Assembly: GCA_963840565.1 (NCBI GenBank)
Contig: CAWIZH010000002.1
Span: 620,001-684,000 of the forward strand
Direction of reading: 5' to 3'
Length of the DNA stretch: 64,000 nucleotides
From: VRUE01 sp963840565
Lineage (GTDB): Bacteria > Actinomycetota > Thermoleophilia > Solirubrobacterales > 70-9
Part shown: positions 47,718 to 60,058 of the stretch, one piece after another
Position numbering within the stretch: the stretch's first letter is position 1
How the letters are laid out: each line of letters opens with the position of its first letter
Notes under the pieces: generated by a model
Database searches by the model: none
Told to the model about the DNA's origin: nothing
What the model saw: only the letters and a program-made list of their open reading frames with translations
Position numbers and translations under genes: made by a program

Positions 47718-50355
47718 CTAGGCCAGCCACTTCGCTCGATCACCGTCGCGCCGTAGCGAAGGCCTCTCCGAGCTTGCTCGGGTCCTTGCCGCCCGCCTGG
47801 GCCATGTCGTCGCGTCCGCCGCCGCCCCCGCCGACGATCGGCGCCGCCTCGCGAACGACTCGGCCGCCGAGAGGCCGCGCGCGACCGCGCCCTTGGAGAC
47901 GAGGAAGACGAGCGCGACTCTTGTCCTTCCCTCGGCGACCACCGAGCGACGACCGTCGCCTCGGCGCCGCCAAGCTTCGACTGGACCCGGTTGGCGAGGT
48001 CGAGCAGCTGCTTCTGGTCGGCCAGCAGCGGCTGGTCGCGAAACGGCGAGCTTGACGCCGTCGACCTCGACCGCCTCGGCGACGAGGCGCTCCGCCTCCT
48101 CGCCCAGCAGCTGCTTCTGCGCCTGCTCCGCGCCCTCGCCGCGCCTCGCTCAACGCGCTCGGCCGCGCGGCGAGCCCCGCCGAGCGGGTCCTGCGGCGAG
48201 CCGAGCAGCTCGCCGACCTCGTGCAGGCGCTCCTCGCGCTCGCGGAACCAGTCGATCGCCGCCGGTCCGCTGAGCGCCTCGATCCGGCGCACGTTGGCGG
48301 CGCTGGAGCCCTCGGAGGCGATCTTGAAGATGCCGATCTCGGCCGTGTTGGCGACGTGGGTGCCGCCGCAGAGCTCGCGCGAGACGCCGTCGACCTCGAC
48401 CACGCGCACCCACTCGCCGTACTTCTCGCCGAAGAGCGCCATCGCCCCCAGCCGCTCGGCCTCGGCGCGCTCCATCTCCAGCCAGCGCACCGGCCGGCTC
48501 GCCTTGATCCACTCGTTGACGCGGTCCTCGACCGCGCGCAGGTCCTCGGCGCCGAGTCCCTGGCCGTGGCTGAAGTCGAAGCGCAGCTTGTCGGGACGCA
48601 CGGCAGAGCCGGCCTGGTGCACGTGGGTGCCGAGCCGCTCGCGCAGCGCCGCGTGCAGAGGTGCGTGGCGGTGTGGTTGCGCATCGTCGCGTGGCGGGTC
48701 TCGCGGTCGACTTCGGCTTCGACGGCGGCGCTCGGGTCGATCTCGCCCGACGGCTCGACCTCGAGCGCCTGGTCTTCGCCGACCCGGTAGACGTCGAGCA
48801 CCTTCGCCTCCCCCCCGGCCCAGCGCAGCAGGCCGGAGTCGGCGACCTGGCCGCCGCCCTCGGCGTAGAAGGGGCTCTCCTCGAGCTTGACCAGGGCGCG
48901 GCCGTCCTCGCGCTCGACCGCGGCGAGGCCGGTCGTCGCCCGCAGCGTCTCGTAGCCGACGAACTGGGTCGGAGCGCGCGGCGCCGGCAAAGGCGATCAC
49001 CCGCTCGTGGCGGTCCTCGGAGCCGTGCGCGGTCGCCGCGCCGGACGCGGGCGCGCTGGCGCTGCTCCTCCATCAGCTCCTCGAAGCCGCCGTCGTCGAC
49101 CGAGAGGCCCCGCTCGGCGACCAGCTCCTTGGTCAGGTCGTAGGGAAAGCCGTAGGTGTCGTGCAGCTTGAAGGCATCGGCGGCGTCGATCCAGGAGGTC
49201 TCCTTCTCCTTGGCCTCGGCGACCAGCTGCTCGAGCAGCTCGCTGCCGCGCTCCAGGGTGCGGCCGAAGCTCTCCTCCTCGTCGCCGACCCAGCGGGCGA
49301 TCGTCTCGCGCTCGGCGACCAGCTCGGGGTAGGCCTCGCCCATGATCTCGATCGCGCGCTCGGCGAAGCGGCCCAGCCAGGGCGCCTCGAGCCCGAGCGT
49401 GCGGCCCTGCTGGATCGCCCGCCGCATGATCCGGCGCAGGATGTAGCCGCGGTCTTCGTTGGAGGGGACGACGCCGTCGGCGATCAGGAAGGCGGCGCCG
49501 CGCGAGTGGTCGGCGACGATCCGCATCGCCCGCGTCACCGCCCCGCCCTCGTCGTAGGAGCGGCCGGACATCTCCTCGGCGAGGTCGATCAGCGGCCGGA
49601 CCAGGTCGGTCTCGTAGACCGAGGGAACCTCCTGCAGGATCGCCGCCATCCGGTCGAGGCCCATGCCGGTGTCGATGTTGCGCATCGGCAGCTCGGTCAG
49701 CGAGCCGTCGGCGCCGAGGTCGTAGGTCATGAAGACGTGGTTCCAGAACTCGAGGTAGCGCTCGGTGTCGTCGCCGGGACGCTCGTCATCGCCGCCGAAC
49801 TCGGGGCCGCGGTCGAGGTAGAGCTCCGAGCAGGGCCCGCAGGGGCCGATCGGGCCGCCCTGCCAGAAGTTGTCCTCGCGGCCGAGGCGGACGATGCGCT
49901 CGTCGGGCACGCCGACGCGGCGCCAGACCGCGATCGCCTCCTCGTCGGGGCCGAGCCCGAGCTCCTCGTCGCCGCCGAAGACCGTGACCCAGATCCGCTC
50001 CGGGTCCATGCCGAAGCCCTCGGTCGAGAGCTCCCAGCCCCAGGGGATCGACTCCTCCTTGAAGTAGTCGCCGAAGCTCCAGTTGCCGAGCATCTCGAAG
50101 AAGGTGAGGTGGCGGGCGGTGTTGCCGACCTCCTCGATGTCGGTCGTGCGGAAGCACTTCTGCACGTCGGCGAGGCGCGCGCGCCGGCGGCTCTTCGCGG
50201 CCGAGGAAGTAGGGCTTGAAGGGCTGCATCCCCGCCGTCGTCAGCAGCACCGAGGGATCGTGAGCCGAGGGCACCAGCGAGGCCGAGGGCACGATCTTGT
50301 GCCCGCGCTGCTCGAAGAAGGAGAGGTAGGTCTGGCGGATGTCGCTGGCCTTCAT
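47718..50355 (-). CDS. alaS: Alanyl-tRNA synthetase (many frameshifts)
   Basis: About 879 residues expected. Class II core: SDIRQTYLSFFEQRGHKIVP, MQPFKPYFLG, FFEMLGNWSFGDYFK, DNFWQGGPIGPCGPCSELYL, MRNIDTGMGLDRMAAIL. The editing domain has RNHTATHL and RELCGGTHVANTAEIGIFKI, the HxxxH and CxxxH zinc sites. The C-terminal domain ends GGGGGGRDDMAQAGGKDPSK and, after a final break, a stop at 47718. At least seven breaks lie between 50195 and 47745. It is essential in all bacteria, so these are read as sequence errors. It is followed 1 bp later by ruvX and preceded by the mnmA fusion. Confidence 0.95.
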
Positions 50356-50397
50356 GGGATGGGAGCCTAGAGTCTGCCGACGCGGTCCGGCGCGGGG

Positions 50398-51850
50398 TCA
50401 GGACGCGGCGGCGATCGTGCCGTGGCCGACGATCGCCTCGCCGGCGAGCAGCACCGCGGTCTGGCCCGGCGAGACGCCGGCGAAGTCCTCGCCCAGGGCG
50501 ACCTCGAGCTTGGCGTGGGAGCCGGTGTCCGTCGCCGGAGACGGCGGCCGGGACCGGCTGCGAGCGATAGCGCAGGCGGACCGCGTCGACGCTGTCGCCC
50601 GGCGCGGTGCAGGACCGCGTTGCGGAGCTGGACCGTGCGCGCCATCAGGTCGCGCCGTGGGCCGACCGTGACCGTGTTGGCGACGGCGTTGGTGGCGAGC
50701 ACGTAGAGCGGCTCCTTGGCGCCGCCGCCGATCCCGCGGCGCTGGCCGACGGTGAAGTTGTGGTGGCCGCGGTGGCGGCCGATCGCCTTGCCGGAACGGT
50801 CGAGCAGGTCGCCCTCGCGCTCGCGCAGGCCACCGTGGCGGCGCAGGAAGTCGCCCTTGCCCTGGCCGGAGAGGAAGCAGAGGTCCTGGCTCTCGGGCTT
50901 CTTGGCGACCGCGAGCTCGTGGCGGGCGGCGATCTCGCGCACTTCGGGCTTGGTCAGCTCGGTCAGCGGGAAGCGCACCCGCTCGAGGATGCCGGGTGGC
51001 AGCGCCGCCAGCATGTAGCTCTGGTCCTTGTTCTCGTCGGAGGCGGCGGCGAGCAGCGGCCCGTCGCCGTCCTCGACGATCCGCGCGTAATGGCCGGTGA
51101 CCAGGTGGGTGGCGCCGAGCCGCTCGCCAGGTCGACCATCGCCGCGATCCGCACCTCGCCGTTGCAGGCGATGCAGGGATTGGGCGTGCTGCCGGCCGCG
51201 TAGCCGGAGACGAACTCGGCGACGACGCGGCGGCGGAACTGCTCCTCCAGGTCGAGGGTCAGATGCGGAATCCCAAGCGAGAGGGCCAGCGCGCGAGCGC
51301 CCAGCACGGCCTCGGGCGAGCAGCAGGCCTTGGCCCCGTCGGTCTCGGGGTCGGCCCAGAGCTTCAGCGTCACCCCGACGACCTCGGCCCCCTGCTCGCG
51401 CTCCAAGAGCGCGGCGACGGCACTGTCGACACCGCCCGACATCGCGACCAGCACCCGCTCTCCGATCGGGCTCCGCCAGCCGCTCGATCGGACGCAGCCG
51501 CCCGCGCCAGCGCCCGGTGCAAGCGCATCGGCCGCCAGCTGCGCCGCGTGGCGCTTGGCCGGCGTCAGCCCCCCAATCGCCTCATCGACCTCGTCGATCC
51601 CGATCCGAGCCGCGTCGAGCACCGGCTCCCCATCGACCATCTCGGCCACCGCCGCGGTGGCCGCCCGGGTAGCCCCACAACCCTCGGCGTCGAAGCTGAC
51701 ACGGTCGATCCGCTCGTCCTCTATGACAAGGGAGAGGCGCGACAGGTCCCCACAGGCTGTGCCACCGGCCGCGCCCGTGAAAGCTCCGTCCTCAACCGGC
51801 CCGAGACGGCTCGTATCACGCAGATAGTGCTCAAACAGCTCCTGGCTCAT
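50398..51850 (-). CDS. mnmA: NifU-like domain fused to tRNA 2-thiouridylase MnmA (frameshifted)
   Basis: About 484 residues. Residues 1-110 resemble a NifU/SufU scaffold (LFEHYLRDTSRLGPVEDGAF, GGTACGDLSRLSLVIED, FDAEGCGATRAATAAVAEMV). The rest is MnmA: P-loop RVLVAMSGGVDSAVAALLE, AKACCSPEAVLGARALALSL, NPCIACNGEVR (first catalytic Cys), KPESQDLCFLSGQGKGDFLR and HHNFTVGQRRGIG. MnmA thiolates U34 of Lys, Glu and Gln tRNAs. Breaks lie near 51130, 50600 and 50525, and a compensating pair near 51480 distorts the linker. A scaffold domain in cis may help sulfur or cluster supply; that is inference. It precedes alaS by 42 bp. Confidence 0.85.
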
Positions 51851-51874
51851 TCGCTACAGGGTAGGAGGCGGCCA

Positions 51875-52825
51875 CTATCCGCGCAGCAGCCTGCGCAGAT
51901 CGGCAACGACCGCCGGCGCATCGTCGCGCAGCTGGCGCCAGGTGATCCGGGTGACGCGCCAGCCGTCGACCAAGCAGCAAGCGGTCCTTTTCGCGGTCCC
52001 TCTCAAAGGCGCGCGCGGTCCCGTGTGTCGCCCGGCCGTCGAGCTCGACGATCAGCCGCTGATCGGCCCAGAGGCAGTCGACCTCGAAGAAACGGCCCCC
52101 GACCGCGAGGTCCGCATTGCGCCTGGGCCGCGGAAGATCGGTCCCCGCGAGCACGGCCGCGAACCGCCTCTCAAGCTCTTTCTTGGTGATCCCCCGAGCC
52201 TTCTTCTCGTCCGCCATGATCGCCCTCAAGGCCGCGGACCCCCGGCGACGTGGGTATCGCTCCAGCAGGTCGACGACCGAGAGCCTGTCGGTGAGGCCGC
52301 GAACTTCGACCTCGTTGAACGCCGTCTCGAGTCGATGCCGGTTCACGACGGTGGCGAGATCGAACAACGTTCGGGACATCGAGGTCACCGGGATGCCGTC
52401 GAGCTTCGCGACCTCATCCGACCCGATGGCTGAGCAATGCGCGCGCAGCCCAGATCGAGAGCGGAACCTCCTCGGCCTTGTCACTTCGATTGGGATCGAC
52501 AGACGGTGGCAGCAGCCCCCAAAGAGCCGCGGCCGAGCGATGGCTCAGCACCGCATCGGGACCAGCGCTGAGCACGGCGGCCATCCAGCGGCTCCTATGA
52601 CTTTGGCGGAAGTGGCCAACGGCATAGACCCCACGCGCGACCCGGCGCAGCTGGCCCCGTGCAAGCGCGGTCTCCGATAGCCCCTCGTCCCATCCCAAGG
52701 TCCATGAGCTGGGTGCGACTAACAACCCCGTGCTGGGTCTCGGCAAGGTCCCCAACTCGACGGTCCAGCAAACGAGACGAACGTTGTGCACGTCTGACAT
52801 GCATAACGTTCGTCTCGGCAGCCAT
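51875..52825 (-). CDS. AbiEi-like HTH plus DUF559 (Vsr-like nuclease fold) protein (frameshifted)
   Basis: About 310 residues. The N-terminus LAETQHGVVSRTQLMDLGMG is the winged-helix start seen in AbiEi antitoxin-like proteins, followed by RRVARGVYAVGHF and AVLSAGPDAVLSHRSAAALW. The C-terminus RRNADLAVGGRFFEVDCLWA and LIVELDGRATHGTARAFERD is a DUF559 domain with the PD-(D/E)xK-like pattern of Vsr endonucleases. Breaks lie near 52640, 52435 and 51970. The start is ATG 52825, or TTG about 52770 just past an inverted repeat. No AbiEii toxin gene is adjacent, so a complete toxin-antitoxin pair is not supported. Confidence 0.72.
52773..52817. promoter_or_regulatory. 13-bp perfect inverted repeat at the AbiEi/DUF559 gene start
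   Basis: CGAGACGAACGTT (52773-52785) and AACGTTCGTCTCG (52805-52817) are perfect inverted repeats around a 19-nt spacer. If translation starts at the TTG near 52770 the repeat lies immediately upstream; with ATG 52825 it is within the first codons. AbiEi proteins are known to autoregulate by binding inverted repeats in their promoter, so this is a candidate operator. Confidence 0.6.
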
Positions 52826-53087
52826 CGCGCGGATGATGGCCGGCCGCGGCGCGCGTGTGGTGCGCTGAGGCGCGCGTTTTTGCAACGCAAAAGAGGCTCC
52901 AGCCCGCCGGTACCGCCTCTGGCTTTGATCCCTTGAAGTAAAGGGTGGGGGCCTCCTCGCAGTCCCAAAGGACCGAGAGAGATCAGCTCCCGCGCCGTTT
53001 GTGTTGGGTCAAACGGTGAGGCGGCTCACGTACGGGCTCGAGCCTCGGCGCGAACCGTAGCACCGGGCGAGCGCGGTGGCCAGGTGC
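52826..53087. other. Non-coding gap between aspS-linked gene and AbiEi-like gene
   Basis: About 260 bp without a supported gene. It is less GC-rich near the right end (GTTTGTGTTGGGTCAAACGG contains a short inverted repeat, CCGTTTG with CAAACGG). Promoter signals for the AbiEi-like gene may lie here but cannot be defined. Confidence 0.4.
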
Positions 53088-53374
53088 TCAGTCGTCCAGG
53101 TTGGAGAGCAGCAGCTCGGCCTCGCTCCAGTCCTCGGGCCGGACCCGCAGGGCGATGTCGCCGCGGCCGTAGCGATCGAGCGGCCAGTCGACCGTCAGCA
53201 CGGCCTCGATCCGGGCCTCTTTCAGCGCCTGGTGCCAGGCGCGGGCGGTCTTCACGTCGGCGAAATCGCGCACCACCTCCCAGTCGTCGAAGCGCGGGTC
53301 GTCGACGTGGACAGGGGTCGCTCCGGGGCCTGGGCGGCGGCCGCCGAAGACCGTCCGGATCCGGCCGAAGAAGC

Positions 53375-53378
<4 letters not shown>
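53088..53378 (-). CDS. Small DUF2007-like protein
   Basis: A 96-residue protein from ATG 53378. The second half (FADVKTARAWHQALKEARIE, AVLTVDWPLDRYGRGDIALR, VRPEDWSEAELLLSNLDD) resembles DUF2007, a small ferredoxin-like putative signal-transducing domain in which two helices and four strands end with an acidic helix. Function is unknown. Its ATG overlaps the aspS stop (ATGA), so it is the last gene of the hisS-aspS operon. Intact. Confidence 0.6.
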
Positions 53379-55173
<1,795 letters not shown>

Positions 55174-55177
<4 letters not shown>

Positions 55178-56421
55178 GCCTCTCCCCCGGTGATCTCCGC
55201 AAGCAGGTTGCCGGTGTCGACCGGACGCTGCTCGCCGCTTGACATGTCGCGCAGCTGGGCGCCGCCCTGCTCGAGGATCAGCACGCGACGGGCGCCGATC
55301 CGATCGGCGTGCTTGAACTGCCCCTTGAGGCCGCGGCCGCCGAGGTCGATCTCGGCCGAGAGCCCGGCTTTGCGCAGTTCGCCGGCGAGCACGAGGGCGA
55401 GAATCCGCCGCTCCGCCTCGCCCTCGACCACGATGAAGACGTCGCGTCCACCGACCGGCTCCTCTTCGTCCAGCGCCAGCATGATCCGCTCGATCCCAGC
55501 CGCCCAGCCGACAGCCGGGGTCGGGCGGCCGCCGAGCTGCTCGACCAGGCCGTCGTAGCGACCGCCGCCGCCGATCTCCGACTGGGCGCCGAGCCGGTCG
55601 CAGACGAAGGAGAAGATCGTCCGCGTGTAGTAGTCGAGGCCGCGGACCAGGGTCGGGTCGATCGTGTACTCAACCCCGGCCGCATCGAGCAGCGCCCGCA
55701 CCTCGGCGAAGTGCTCGGCGTCCTCGCCCTCGAGCCGCTCGACCAGCTTCGGCGCCGCCGCCATCACCGCCTGCGTGCCCTCGTCGTCGGAGTCGAAGGC
55801 GCGCAGCGGGTTGGCGTCGATCCGCTCGCGCACCTCTTTGGCCAGCTCGCCCTCGTGCGCGCGAAGGTGCGCCTTCAGCTCCTCGAGGTAGGCCTGGCGC
55901 GTGTCGAGCGAGCCGAGGCTGCCCAGCCGCAGCTCGACGCCGGGCACGCCGAGCTCGGCCAGCAGCTCGGCCAGCAGGCCGATCGCCTCGGCGTCGGCAA
56001 GCGGCGAGTCGGTACCGATCGCCTCGGCGCCGAGCTGGTGAAACTGGCGGTAGCGGCCCGCCTGGGGACGCTCGTGGCGGAAGAACGGCCCGACGTAGAA
56101 GAGCTTGACCGGCTGCGCCAGCGCCTGCATGCCGTGCTCGACGTAGGCGCGGCAGATCGGCGCCGTGCCCTCGGGCCGCAGGGTGAGGCTGCGCCCGCCC
56201 TTGTCCTCGAAGGTGAACATCTCCTTGCGGACGATGTCGGTGGAGTGGCCGACGCCGCGCTCGAACAGCTCGGTGTCCTCGAAGCTGGGCGTGGCGATCG
56301 GCTCGTAGCCGGCGCGGGCGAAAATCTCCGCGGCGGCGCGCTCGATCCGCCCGCGCATGCGCGCGACGTCGGGCAGGACGTCGAAAGTCCCGCGCGGAGC
56401 TTGGTACTTGTGTCCCGCCAC
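55174..56421 (-). CDS. hisS: Histidyl-tRNA synthetase
   Basis: A 415-residue intact class II synthetase. The N-terminus APRGTFDVLPDVARMRGRIE is followed by motif 2 VKLFYVGPFFRHERPQAGRY with RQFHQLGAEAIG, the His-specific block LVRGLDYYTRTIFSFVCDRL, motif 3 TPAVGWAAGIERIMLAL and the anticodon-binding domain DVFIVVEGEAERRILALVLA. The start is ATG 56421 and the stop overlaps the aspS ATG. The hisS-aspS pair is common in bacteria. It lies 40 bp downstream of the MBL hydrolase gene. Confidence 0.96.
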
Positions 56422-56461
56422 AGTGCCGCGACCTTACCTGCGCTGGGTGCCGGTCGGCTGC

Positions 56462-57105
56462 CTACTGCGACAGCTGGGCCAGGAACGGGTTGGTCGCCTG
56501 CTCCGCGCCCAGGGTGGTGAGCGCCCATGTGGCCCGGGTAGACGGCCGTCTCGGGCGAGTGCGACGTCGAGCAGCGTGGCGATCGACCGCATCAGGGTCG
56601 GGCCGTCGCCGCCCGGCAGGTCGACTCGGCCGACCGAGCCCTGGAAGAGCACGTCGCCGGAGAAGATCGCCTCCTCGCCGCGCACCGAGTAGGTGACGTG
56701 GCCGGGACTGTGGCCCGGCGTGAAGACCACGTCGAGGCTGAGGCCGGCCAGCTCCAGCGTCTCGCCTCCTTTCACGGTCTCGTCGGCGTCATAGCTCTCG
56801 AAAGGACCAAAGCCGGGATAGGTGAAGGACATGATGTCGGCGAGCACCGGGACCTCGATCTCCGGACAGTAGACAGGGGCACCCGTGGCCTTCGCCACCG
56901 GTGCAACGGCCCCGACATGATCGAAGTGGCAATGGGTGATCAGGATCGCCTCGACCTCGGCGCCGGTCGCCTCGACCTCGGCCAGGATCCGCTCAGCCTC
57001 CTCGCCGGGGTCAACGATCAGCGCTTTGCCGGAGCCCTCGTTGTGGATGACGAAGCAGTTCTCGGCGATCGCGCCGACCGTGAGCTTGCGTACGTCCAGG
57101 CTCAC
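56462..57105 (-). CDS. MBL-fold hydrolase (glyoxalase II-like; one frameshift)
   Basis: About 214 residues. The metallo-beta-lactamase HxHxDH motif is ILITHCHFDHVGAVAPVA, followed by TPGHSPGHVTYSV, FSGDVLFQGSVGRVD and, after a frameshift near 56560, VYPGHM. These supply the two-metal site. Small glyoxalase II-like hydrolases next to hisS are widespread and act on thioesters such as lactoyl-thiols; the exact substrate is not known. The start GTG 57105 overlaps the stop of the small membrane protein gene. Confidence 0.85.
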
Positions 57106-57468
57106 GAGCGGCCGGCGTCGCGCATCCGCGCCCGCTCACGCCGCCGCCACATCATCATGTCGATGTAGTAGCCGGCCGGGATGTAGAAGACCAGCATGAA
57201 GGCGCCGAGAGCGAGCGCCGATGCAGGCGGTCGTTTGAAGATGACGCAGCAGCAGGATGGCGAAGATCACGGCGGCGCCGAGGCCGCGCAGGGCCGAGTT
57301 GCGCCAGGTCGGCGGGTGATCGCCGCGGGGCGCGCGTTTTTTGGTGCCGGAGCGGGCGCGGGCTTTCGCCTCGGCGCGGCTTTTGGGACGGGCGCGACGA
57401 TTGGTGTCGATGCGGCCGCCCTGGGTGCCGCGGTGCTTGCGACGGCGCTTCTTCTTGGTCTGAGCCAT
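57102..57468 (-). CDS. Small basic two-TM membrane protein (one frameshift)
   Basis: About 122 residues. A very basic N-terminus (AQTKKKRRRKHRGTQGGRID) is followed by two transmembrane helices: LRGLGAAVIFAILLL and, after a frameshift near 57235, ALALGAFMLVFYIPAGYYID. It ends with MMMWRRRERARMRDAGRS. The topology puts both termini inside. Function unknown. The stop overlaps the GTG of the MBL hydrolase gene. Confidence 0.68.
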
Positions 57469-57494
57469 GGCCGGAATCTAGCGCCCCGAGCGCC

Positions 57495-58383
57495 CTACGA
57501 GGCGGCCGGCAGGCGGGCCTCGATCGTCTGCACGGCGGGGTCGAAGTCGCGGATCGGCACATCGGCGGGATACCCGGCAAGCGCCGCGGCCGGAACGAGG
57601 CCGACGATCTCCGCCGCGACCGGCCTGGCACCAAGCGGCGCCGCGAGGTCGCGGACGCGCTCGACAACTTCAGCCAAGCGGCACGGCAAGGGGATCGTGG
57701 ACGTTGGTCGAGACCTGGCTGCGGCCGCTGGAGAGCGCCAGCCCGATCGCCCGCACGCCGCCCAGGCCCCCGCCCGACTCGCGCAGGCCGGCGGCGACGG
57801 CGCGGGCCAAGTCAGCGTCGCCGCTGTCGAGCTCGACGTTGAAGGCGGCAAGCGGCGGCCGCGCCGTGATCAGCGTCACCCCGGCCGTGCGATGCGGCAG
57901 CGCCGGCCCGTAATCCGGCCGCAGCCCTCCCCCTCCATCCGCAGCCAGAGCTCGGCCAGGCCGCCGTTGCGAAAGTAGGCCCGCTCGACGTGGCCCGGGC
58001 GGCCGGCCAGCTCGCCGTAGAGGAAGACGGGAACGCCGAGGCCGCCGATCTGCTCCGCCACCTCGACCGCCTCGACTGCGAGCAGCGCTTTGAGCGGCCG
58101 GATCGAGCCAGACGATCGGGCAGACGTCAAGCGCCCCGATCGCTGGATGCAGGCCCTGGTAGGAGCCCATGTCGATCGTCTCGACCGCCAGCTCGGCGCC
58201 GGAGAGGAGTGACTCGCGCAGCGGCGCTGGACCGGCCGCGAGGGTGAAGACGGTGCGGTCGTGGTCGGCGTCCGAATGGCGATCGAGCACGGTCGCGCCG
58301 CGGGAAAAGACGCTCTCCAAGGCGGCGATACGAGTGGCGTCGTGCCCCTCGGAGACGTTTGGGACGGCGAGGAGCTGCGGCAC
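57495..58383 (-). CDS. Glutamate formimidoyltransferase-like protein (frameshifted)
   Basis: About 296 residues. The family start is LLAVPNVSEGHDATRIAALE, then LDRHSDADHDRTVFTLAAGP and QGLHPAIGALDVCPIVWL, the folate and substrate region with the catalytic His. Breaks near 58100, 57900 and 57680 separate PVFLYGELAGRPGHVERAYF, LITARPPLAAFNVELDSGD and VSTNVHDPLAVPL. The enzyme moves a formimino group from formiminoglutamate to tetrahydrofolate in histidine degradation; the cyclodeaminase half is absent. No other hut gene is nearby. Start GTG 58383, 4 bp after the aminopeptidase stop. Confidence 0.85.
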
Positions 58384-58386
58384 CGG

Positions 58387-59336
58387 CTAGACGAGCAGCT
58401 CGCCGCCGCGGACGACCTCTTTGCCGTCGATCTCCACCGTCGGCTCGAGGATCACGCAGTCGAGGTGCACGGGAACCTGGACTTGCCACCGCCGATCGCG
58501 GCCGAGGCGCCGAAGGCGACGTGCGCGGTGCCGAGGATCTTCTCGTCCTCGAGGATGTTGCCGGTCAGGGTCGCCTCTTCATTGGTGCCGATCCCCAGCT
58601 CGGCGACATTGGTGCCGTCGGGGCCGTGCTTGGTCAGCAGTTCGAGCAGGGTCGCCCCCTCAGGCCCGGTGGCATCGGTCAGGTGGCCGTCGCGGACGGT
58701 CAGCTCGACCGGCGTCTCGACCTTGCCGACGCCGGCGATCGACCCGTCGACCACCAGCGTCCCCTCGCCGCCGACGGGCGAGACGAAGGCCTCACCGCAG
58801 GGCAGGTTGCCGAAGGCGCCGGGAGCGTTGAGGACGCCGGCGTCGGCGATCGGGATGCGCTCCTCGAGGCCAAGTCGCAGGTCGCTGCCGTGCCGGCAGG
58901 TGATCCGCGCCTCGGCGCCGCTGTGCATCGCCGCCGCCAGTGCCGCGCCGCGCCGTCGCAGGGCGCCCATGTCGGCGTTCATCAGCCGCGCCAGCATGTC
59001 CTCGGTGACCCCGGGAAGGGTCGCGATGCGCACGCCCGCCTGGTTGGCGGCGCGGCGCGCATAGGTGTGGGAAAGCGACTGGATCGTCGGCGCCAGCACC
59101 ACATGGGAGGCGATCATCGCCGCCGCCACCGGAGCCGGCGGCTCCGCCCCGTTGGAGTCGAGCTCGGAGATCACCGCCAGCGTCGCGTAGGCGCCATCGC
59201 CCTCGGCCTCGATCCGCATCAGCGCACCGATGTCCTCGGTCACCGGGTTGCAGATCACCAGCACCTCTTCGGCCGGTTCGACCCGCAGGCAATCGCGCAG
59301 CACCGTCCGCACCGCCCGATCGAGTTCCTGCGTCAC
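58387..59336 (-). CDS. M29-type aminopeptidase (one frameshift)
   Basis: About 316 residues. The C-terminal region VAELGIGTNEEATLTGNILE with DEKILGTAHVAFGASAAIGG is diagnostic of thermophilic aminopeptidase (M29)/leucyl aminopeptidase-like proteins, in which Glu and His residues bind metals. A frameshift near 58490 leads to PVHLDCVILEPTVEIDG and a stop at 58387. The N-terminus LRVEPAEEVLVICNPVTEDI fits the family. It is shorter than classical M29 enzymes (about 410), matching a shorter subgroup. It starts at GTG 59336 and is coupled to the formiminotransferase gene. Confidence 0.8.
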
Positions 59337-59405
59337 GGCAACAAGGCTAAAGACCTCGCGGCCAAGGCGAACACAGCCCCGCCATCGATACGATCCCGAA
59401 GCCCC

Positions 59406-59479
59406 GCCGGAGTAGCTCAGCTGGTTAGAGCAGCGGAATCATAATCCGCGTGTCGGGGGTTCGAGTCCCTCCTCCGGCA
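59406..59479 (+). tRNA. tRNA with CAU anticodon (second)
   Basis: A 74-nt cloverleaf: acceptor GCCGGAG pairs with CTCCGGC, discriminator A, anticodon stem GCGGA/TCCGC around ATCATAA giving CAU, T arm CGGGGGTTCGAGTCCCTC (one mismatch at the base). It is different in sequence from the CAU tRNA at 3834. One of the two is probably elongator Met and the other Ile2 (lysidine) or another Met isoacceptor; this cannot be settled by eye. No 3' duplicate was found nearby. Confidence 0.93.
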
Positions 59480-59503
59480 TCTTGCGCGCAACTGGCGGCC
59501 TCG

Positions 59504-60058
59504 TCAACTCGCGGACGGACCGACGGCCGGGGTGCGCCGGTGGCCACGCGATCTGCAAGTGCCGTCTTCGGTGACTTCCAAGGTCGACTCAGTTGAATAT
59601 TGGACCCCGGACGCGGAGCGGTAGTAGATGTGAAGCCAAGCGTAGGCGCCACTCGCGGGCTGAGGCTCGTTCAGGGTTCGTTGAAGGTCGACCCTGTCCC
59701 CGGCAGCAAGGGCCCTTACGGGTTCATGCGGTTCGTAGAAGAGGTTTTTCCCACCGGCGCTCAACAAGAGCATTTCCTCGATCACGGCGGGTCCCTTGCC
59801 AAGGTTGCTGATCCCGAACTCGAGGGATCGGGATGAGAACTGAACGCCTTCCACTCCCAGGTTGCGACTCACGACTAGGAAGGGACGATCAGCCGCCTCG
59901 ATGCCCTCGAGAGTCAGGCCCATCTGCTTCTTGCTGATCTTGACCTGAGCACTAGTCCGAATGGCGAGCCATGCGGTGAACAGCGCCAGGGCTAGTGTGC
60001 CCACACCGACGCCGAGGTCACCTGCGGTCATGTCGGAGCTGACGTGAACGATCGTCAT
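59504..60058 (-). CDS. Hypothetical membrane-anchored protein
   Basis: 184 residues: an N-terminal transmembrane helix (LGVGVGTLALALFTAWLAIR) and a predominantly beta domain (FGISNLGKGPAVIEEMLLLS, SGAYAWLHIYYRSASGVQYS). The beta part resembles immunoglobulin-like membrane-proximal domains found in small accessory proteins, but no family is assigned. Base composition is lower in GC than neighbouring housekeeping genes. Its start overlaps the stop of the upstream gene (ATGA). It is convergent with the tRNA(CAU). Intact. Confidence 0.65.
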   Translation of the reverse strand: MTIVHVSSDMTAGDLGVGVGTLALALFTAWLAIRTSAQVKISKKQMGLTLEGIEAADRPFLVVSRNLGVEGVQFSSRSLEFGISNLGKGPAVIEEMLLLSAGGKNLFYEPHEPVRALAAGDRVDLQRTLNEPQPASGAYAWLHIYYRSASGVQYSTESTLEVTEDGTCRSRGHRRTPAVGPSAS

